This document shows positions 59,736 through 64,000 of a stretch of DNA of 64,000 bases, in pieces; position 1 is the first letter of the stretch; every line of letters starts with the position of its first letter. The translations under genes were made by a program, and so were the position numbers. The notes beneath the pieces are model-generated. The model was not told the DNA's origin. It saw nothing but the letters and a program-made list of their open reading frames with translations, and ran no database searches. The stretch comes from Streptomyces sp. DH24 (GTDB lineage Bacteria; Actinomycetota; Actinomycetes; Streptomycetales; Streptomycetaceae), in NCBI RefSeq assembly GCF_029813775.1, contig NZ_JARVKW010000007.1, forward strand, positions 186,001 through 250,000, read 5' to 3'.

Positions 59736-60320
59736 TCAGTCGAGCGGGACGGACCTGCGGGTCGGATCACGCAGGTCCGTCTTGTGCGCCAGCCAGCGTT
59801 CCCGGAGCGCCTGGGCGCCGTGCACGCGTTTCCAGGCGGCCTCGTTCGGCGTCATCGGCAGCAACGGCAGGAACCGCACGGGGTCGAGCGGCTCGTCGAG
59901 CTCCAGGTCCTCGACCAGACCGCCCGGCTCGGCGACCAGCACCGAGGTGAACGGGGCGCCGGGCCACAGGGGTTCACCCACGTCCAGCGAGGCGCCGGGG
60001 GCCACGACGACTCCCTCGACCTGCGGGGACGCGGCGAGCACGGCGAGCGGGCGGAGCACCTTGTCGGTGTCGGCGGCCCCGGCCCGCACGGACAGGACCA
60101 GTTCGGCACGCGGTCCGCCGACGGGGTCGGCGATGACGGCCGTGGGGTCCGTCATGGGGTGCGCGGACATGCCGAGCGAGGCGTACCGGACGACGTCGCC
60201 CTCCGTGAAACGCAGCACTTCGATGCGGTCGGTGCCGAGGAAGGTGACCGCCGCGCGCGCGTCCGGTTCGCCCAGCGCGGTGCGCAACCGGGCCTCGACC
60301 AGAGGAAGAACATCAGCCAT
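59736..60320 (-). CDS. SUFU (suppressor of fused) domain protein
   Basis: A 194-aa protein starting MADVLPLVEARLRT. It matches the bacterial suppressor-of-fused domain, with conserved RFTEGDVVRYASLGMS, AELVLSVRAG and FLPLLPMTPNEA. Bacterial SUFU domains are often immunity proteins of polymorphic toxins or stand-alone proteins. No toxin gene is adjacent. The ATG at 60320 was chosen over the longer 60353 frame because upstream residues do not look conserved. The function is unknown here. Confidence 0.8.
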   Translation of the reverse strand: MADVLPLVEARLRTALGEPDARAAVTFLGTDRIEVLRFTEGDVVRYASLGMSAHPMTDPTAVIADPVGGPRAELVLSVRAGAADTDKVLRPLAVLAASPQVEGVVVAPGASLDVGEPLWPGAPFTSVLVAEPGGLVEDLELDEPLDPVRFLPLLPMTPNEAAWKRVHGAQALRERWLAHKTDLRDPTRRSVPLD

Positions 60321-60804
60321 GCGGCGAGCATAGAACTCGTCAGCGCACGGCAAAGCGGCGCCTTGACATGCCGGTCGGCTGATACTCTTGCCCGGTGTCG
60401 GGGCAGCACGCAGAAGCGTCGCGATCCAGTCCCGACGCCGATGAGACTCCCCAGGGAGTGGTGATCGTCCCTCAAGAGGGACCGGCCGGAGGAGGTGGGG
60501 CTGTCATGGATCGAAGTCGACCGTGCAGTACTACCCGCTCTTCCGACCGCTGACGCAGCTGTTCTGCTTCAGCCGGCTACCTGCCACCTCGCATTCGTGC
60601 CCACGGAAGAGCACTCCGTTTCGTTTTGCCTGATCTGTCTGATCTGTGTCAGTACCTGAATCAGTAGCGAAACTCGCCACCGCGACGGTGCGGTGCTCCC
60701 CGCTTTGTGGACGTGCCAAACATCCGCATTCAGGACGTCCCCATTCCGGGTAGTTCCACCCGTCGTCGGCGCCTTTCGTTGCCCGCCTGCGAAGGAGCCT
60801 GCTC
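60321..60804. other. 484-nt region between SUFU gene and corA; candidate leader ORFs
   Basis: TTGACA (60363-60368) is followed, without a clear -10, by a GTG-initiated 52-codon frame (60395-60553). An internal ATG at 60506 has a strong GGAGGAGGTGG ribosome binding site and would encode a 15-aa peptide. A tandem CTGATCTGT duplicate lies near 60630. The stretch is too long for a plain promoter and may hold a translated leader as in Salmonella corA; no known Mg riboswitch was recognised. Confidence 0.5.
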
Positions 60805-61920
60805 ATGTCGATGATCCGCGACCTGCGCGCCGTGGTCCGTCCGTCCCGTGTGTCGCTTCGCAAGGAGGGCGGGGCCTACGACACCACGCGCGACCCCGCG
60901 ACGCCGTCCGCCGTCGTCGACTGCGCCGTCTACCGCGACGGCCGGCGCGTCCCGACCGAGACGCCGCTCAGCCCGCCCGAGGCGATGCGCCAGGTGCGCC
61001 GCGACGGAGGCTTCGTCTGGATCGGGCTGCACGAGCCGACGGAGGAGGAATTCGCCGGTATCGCGGGCGAGTTCGGGCTGCACCCGCTGGCCGTGGAGGA
61101 CGCCGTCCAGGCCCACCAGCGGCCCAAGCTGGAGCGCTACGACGACTCCCTCTTCACGGTCTTCAAGACGATCCACTACGTCGAGCACGACCAGCTCGAC
61201 GCCAACAGCGAGGTCGTGGAGACCGGCGAGGTGATGTGCTTCACCGGCCGGGACTTCTTCATCACCGTCCGGCACGGCGGGCAGGGCTCGCTGCGGGCGC
61301 TGCGGCACCGCCTCCAGGACGACCCCGAGCTGCTGATGAAGGGCCCCTCGGCGGTGCTGCACGCCATCGCCGACCACGTCGTGGACGGTTACATCGCGGT
61401 CGCCGACGCGGTGCAGGACGACATCGACGAGGTCGAGACCGAGGTGTTCTCGCCGGGCCGCAAGGGCACCCCGCGCGGCACCGACGCCGGCCGGATCTAC
61501 CAGCTCAAGCGCGAGGTCCTGGAGTTCAAGCGCGCCGTGTCGCCCCTGATGCGCCCCATGCAGCTGCTGAGCGAGCGCCCAATGCGGCTGATCGACCCGG
61601 ACATCCAGAAGTACTTCCGGGACGTCGCCGACCACCTCGCCCGGGTGCAGGAGCAGGTCATCGGCTTCGACGAGCTGCTGAACTCCATCCTCCAGGCCAA
61701 CCTCGCCCAGGCGTCCGTGGCGCAGAACGAGGACATGCGCAAGATCACCTCGTGGGCCGCGATCATCGCCGTCCCGACGATGGTGTGCGGTGTCTACGGC
61801 ATGAACTTCGACCACATGCCCGAGCTGCGCTGGAAGTACGGCTACCCGCTCGTCCTGGGGATCACGGTGGCCATCTGTCTGGGCATCCACCGCACGCTCA
61901 AGCGCAACGGCTGGCTCTGA
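60805..61920 (+). CDS. corA: CorA-type magnesium channel
   Basis: A 371-aa CorA protein. The N-terminal cytoplasmic domain (residues 1-300) is mostly helical (for example LARVQEQVIGFDELLNSILQ). The two C-terminal membrane segments are at about 313-334 and 345-363, with the GMN selectivity motif (YGMNF) between them. It forms pentameric Mg2+/Co2+ channels. The ATG at 60805 is preceded by AAGGAG. A long leader precedes it, and a small gene starts 23 nt downstream. Confidence 0.95.
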   Translation: MSMIRDLRAVVRPSRVSLRKEGGAYDTTRDPATPSAVVDCAVYRDGRRVPTETPLSPPEAMRQVRRDGGFVWIGLHEPTEEEFAGIAGEFGLHPLAVEDAVQAHQRPKLERYDDSLFTVFKTIHYVEHDQLDANSEVVETGEVMCFTGRDFFITVRHGGQGSLRALRHRLQDDPELLMKGPSAVLHAIADHVVDGYIAVADAVQDDIDEVETEVFSPGRKGTPRGTDAGRIYQLKREVLEFKRAVSPLMRPMQLLSERPMRLIDPDIQKYFRDVADHLARVQEQVIGFDELLNSILQANLAQASVAQNEDMRKITSWAAIIAVPTMVCGVYGMNFDHMPELRWKYGYPLVLGITVAICLGIHRTLKRNGWL

Positions 61921-61943
61921 CGGGCCCTCGATAGGCTGGGCGC

Positions 61944-62456
61944 ATGACAAGCCAACTGCTCGACCGGGCCCTCGTCGAGGAGGCCACGAAGAAGTCCGGC
62001 CTCATCTGGGTCAAGGCGCCCGGCGTCCCGGCCCGCGCGCTGTGGCACGTGTGGCACGAGGGCGCGGCCTGCGTCGTCGGCGACGGACCCGGGGAGCAGC
62101 CGCTCGCCGGACTGACCGACGGCGCCGAGGCGGAGGTCACGGTGCGCAGCAAGGACAAGGGCGGCCGGCTCGTCACCTGGTCCGCCCGCGTCGCCGAGCT
62201 GCCGTCCGGCTCCGAGGCGTGGCAGGCGGCGGTCGCCGAGCTGAAGGGCAAGCGGCTGAACGCCCCCGACGGCGAGGCCATGCCGGACCGCTGGGCCCGC
62301 GAGTGCCGCGTCGTGCGCCTGGAGCCGACCGGGCGGACGGCGGCGCTGCCCGACGGCTCGCTGGCCGAGGCGCCGCTGCCGACGTCCGCCACGACCCGCG
62401 AGCCGATCCCGGCCGGGCTGCCCCGGCTGCTGCTGAAGCGGCGCAGGCGGAAGTAG
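61944..62456 (+). CDS. Conserved actinobacterial protein (170 aa)
   Basis: A 170-aa cytoplasmic protein starting MTSQLLDRALVEEATKKSGL. The middle resembles a beta-barrel-type small-ligand domain (ALWHVWHEGAACVVGDGPG, AEVTVRSKDKGGRLVTWSARV), possibly split-barrel flavin-like, but no cofactor motif can be seen. The basic C-terminus ends RLLLKRRRRK. It starts 23 nt after corA, suggesting cotranscription, and converges with the lipoprotein gene 7 nt downstream. Confidence 0.75.
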   Translation: MTSQLLDRALVEEATKKSGLIWVKAPGVPARALWHVWHEGAACVVGDGPGEQPLAGLTDGAEAEVTVRSKDKGGRLVTWSARVAELPSGSEAWQAAVAELKGKRLNAPDGEAMPDRWARECRVVRLEPTGRTAALPDGSLAEAPLPTSATTREPIPAGLPRLLLKRRRRK

Positions 62457-62463
62457 GTCCGGG

Positions 62464-63216
62464 CTAGGAGGAGGGCAACTGCCTGCCGTAGTCGAGGATC
62501 TCGTCCTGCGCCGGTTCCTTGAGGGCGAAGTCCTGGCCCCAGTCCGAGAAGCTCAGCGTGCCCGCGCTGCCCGCCCTGACCAGGCGCAGCGGATACGGCG
62601 TGCCCTCCAGGGACACGTCCAGCGTGCCGCCGGCGCCCTTGTCGCCGGTGATGCGGATGGTGCGGACGCCGGCCTGCTCGTGATGCCCGTCCGTCGCGAG
62701 CTTGCCGTGCAGCGTCAGCAGCCCCTCCAGCAGCAGGTCCTTGTCGGTGAACCCGCTGAACTTCTTGTACGAGGGGTCGCCCTGCGGCACCTTCACGTAC
62801 TTGCCGCTGAGTTTCTCGGCCGCCGCCGCGTCGCCGTTGTCGCCCTCGCCGTCCGCGTGGCTCCAGAAACCGGCGTCGGCCTTGAGGAACAGTTCCTCGC
62901 CGGTCCTCATCAGCTGGAACGTCATCCCCTTGGCGGTGACCGAGCCGGTGCCGCCGTCGGACTTCAGGCGCATGTCGAGTTTGTACGTGCGTCCGCTGGT
63001 GACCACTGTTCCGTGAAGACGTACCGCTTCGGCGGCCTCGGCCACCTTCCGGGTCTTGGCCTGGATCTTGTCGGCCGGGAGTCTGCCGACCCCGTTGGTC
63101 CCCTCGTTCGGGTCCTCCTCGCCGCACCCCGTCAGCGCCGTCCCCGTGACGAGCAGCGCGCACATCGCGCTCACCAGCGCGGCCCTGCGGTTACGGCTCT
63201 GGGGAATCGCAGTCAC
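62464..63216 (-). CDS. LppX/LprAFG-like lipoprotein
   Basis: A 250-aa lipoprotein: basic N-terminus, hydrophobic segment, lipobox LTGC (Cys near residue 31). The mature part has beta-rich segments (KLDMRLKSDGGTGSVTAKG, TLDVSLEGTPYPLRLVRAG) like the LppX/LprG fold, which carries lipids or glycolipids across the envelope. The GTG at 63216 is the best start, with a GGGG-rich but unclear ribosome binding site. No membrane transporter partner is adjacent. Confidence 0.82.
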   Translation of the reverse strand: MTAIPQSRNRRAALVSAMCALLVTGTALTGCGEEDPNEGTNGVGRLPADKIQAKTRKVAEAAEAVRLHGTVVTSGRTYKLDMRLKSDGGTGSVTAKGMTFQLMRTGEELFLKADAGFWSHADGEGDNGDAAAAEKLSGKYVKVPQGDPSYKKFSGFTDKDLLLEGLLTLHGKLATDGHHEQAGVRTIRITGDKGAGGTLDVSLEGTPYPLRLVRAGSAGTLSFSDWGQDFALKEPAQDEILDYGRQLPSS

Positions 63217-63480
63217 AGGTGGGGCTGCCTTTCTGACGGAGCTGACGGAGCCGACCGGACCGGCAGGTCCTTCGAGGCGGACCGGGCGGCACGGCGTACC
63301 GCAGGGTACCGGGGCCGCGCGCGCCCGGCGGAGCCAGTCCGTCCGGACCCCTCACCAGGGCGTATCCGAACGGTACGGGCTAGCCTGAACCCCACCGAGC
63401 GGGCACTTCGGGCAACCGGAACGGACCGTGCAGTACACGGCGGTACGGACAGAACGCCGTACGGAAAGGAGGCGCGGCAC

Positions 63481-64000
63481 ATGGCAGCCGGCGCGCCCCG
63501 GATCTTCGTCTCGCACCTCGCCGGGATCGCCGTCTTCGACCCGACCGGCGACCAGGTGGGCCGCGTACGCGACCTGGTCGTCATGCTGCGCGTCGGGCGG
63601 CGGCCCCCGAGACTGCTCGGCCTGGTCGTCGAACTCGCCACCCGGCGCCGCATCTTCCTGCCCATGACCCGCGTGACCGCCATCCAGTCCGGCCAGGTCA
63701 TCACGACCGGCGTGCTCAACGTGAGGCGCTTCGAGCAGCGGGCCACCGAACGCCTCGTCTTCGGCGAGCTCCTCGACCGGCGCGTCACGCTCGTCGAGAC
63801 CGGCGAGGAGGTCACCGTCCTCGACCTGTCGGTGCAGCAGCTCCCGGCCCGTCGGGAGTGGGAGATCGACCGGATCTTCGTCCGCAAGGGCAAGAAGACG
63901 GGCGCCTTCCGGCGCGGCAAGGGCGAGGCGCTGACCGTCGAGTGGTCCGCCGTCACCGGCTTCTCCCTGGAGGAGCACGGGCAGGGCGCCGAGAGCCTGC
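63481..64000 (+). CDS. PRC-barrel/MgtE-N-type protein (partial, runs off right edge)
   Basis: 173 residues are visible from ATG 63481 (ribosome binding site AAAGGAGG). The N-terminal region has PRC-barrel-type beta-strands (RIFVSHLAGIAVFDPTGD, VGRVRDLVVMLRVGRRPP) and a later similar block (VLVDLSVQQLP region at 63810-63850), consistent with the actinobacterial MgtE N-terminal/PRC-barrel proteins that precede a Mg transporter module. The rest is missing. Proximity to corA at 60.8 kb makes a magnesium role plausible. Confidence 0.8.
   Translation, partial: MAAGAPRIFVSHLAGIAVFDPTGDQVGRVRDLVVMLRVGRRPPRLLGLVVELATRRRIFLPMTRVTAIQSGQVITTGVLNVRRFEQRATERLVFGELLDRRVTLVETGEEVTVLDLSVQQLPARREWEIDRIFVRKGKKTGAFRRGKGEALTVEWSAVTGFSLEEHGQGAESL

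Noticed and set aside
60521..60631. GTG-initiated 36-codon frame in the corA leader
   Set aside because: No ribosome binding site, and it overlaps the better-supported leader frames; kept only as part of the leader description.
1..64000. tRNA, rRNA, IS elements, prophage
   Set aside because: No tRNA-like cloverleaf or T-loop, transposase motif, terminal inverted repeats or phage genes were recognised on either strand by eye.

Overview
This window looks like a stretch of Streptomyces chromosome. It has very high GC with strong third-position GC bias, many GTG starts and gene sets typical of the genus: WblC/WhiB7, mycoredoxin, AdnAB, UvrD2 with HRDC, MoeZ, DUF3152, DUF3107, PPA1309 and UPF0182 proteins. 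It reads as core or near-core chromosome. I saw no rRNA, tRNA, CRISPR array, insertion sequence or prophage. Both ends cut a gene: a UPF0182 membrane protein on the left and a PRC-barrel/MgtE-N-type protein on the right.

Layout. 1-8.2 kb: UPF0182, PPA1309, a secreted PDZ-Lon protease, MoaE, an SDR epimerase, a DUF2342 zincin-like protein with a broken metal motif, and a coupled Nudix hydrolase. 8.2-15 kb: a three-gene AIM24 operon led by a TerD-AIM24 fusion, a YgjP-type metallopeptidase, then a divergent ThiF-like protein overlapping an ABC1/AarF kinase. 15.2-19.3 kb: the antibiotic-response locus wblC with its promoter, a long leader ORF, an attenuator and a downstream gene coupled by ATGA overlap; then uvrD2, divergent from mycoredoxin. 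19.3-29.1 kb: NudC, a dipeptidase, and the helicase-nuclease pair AdnB/AdnA. 29.4-38.2 kb: an alkyltransferase-like protein, a pseudokinase-LPG-synthase-type membrane fusion, two tandem secreted lipoprotein peptidases showing a gene-conversion tract, and an ECF41 sigma factor cotranscribed with an FAD oxidoreductase. 38.2-44.7 kb: MoeZ and an exopolysaccharide-like operon (PelF-like glycosyltransferase, membrane protein, epimerase, spherulin-4/GH135-like protein). 44.9-54.5 kb: DUF3152 and alpha/beta hydrolase, TetR, DUF3107, ferritin-like protein, a DEAD-box helicase and another hydrolase. 54.5-64 kb: NYN protein, a 50-aa protein, MarC, PHP phosphoesterase, DUF6758-like protein, MFS exporter, SUFU protein, CorA, a lipoprotein and the PRC-barrel protein.

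Regulation. Three sites match the SigR thiol-oxidative-stress consensus exactly (GGAAT, 18 nt, GTT). They lie upstream of mycoredoxin, moeZ and the 50-aa gene, so at least three loci here probably answer disulfide stress. wblC, which in streptomycetes feeds into the SigR response, lies between them with a promoter carrying the AT-rich block expected for WblC autoactivation. An ECF41-type promoter precedes the oxidoreductase-sigma pair, and an MFS exporter carries a palindromic operator inside its promoter spacer.

Coordinates, motifs and repeats were read by eye from the sequence. Family names come from recognising motifs, not from database searches.
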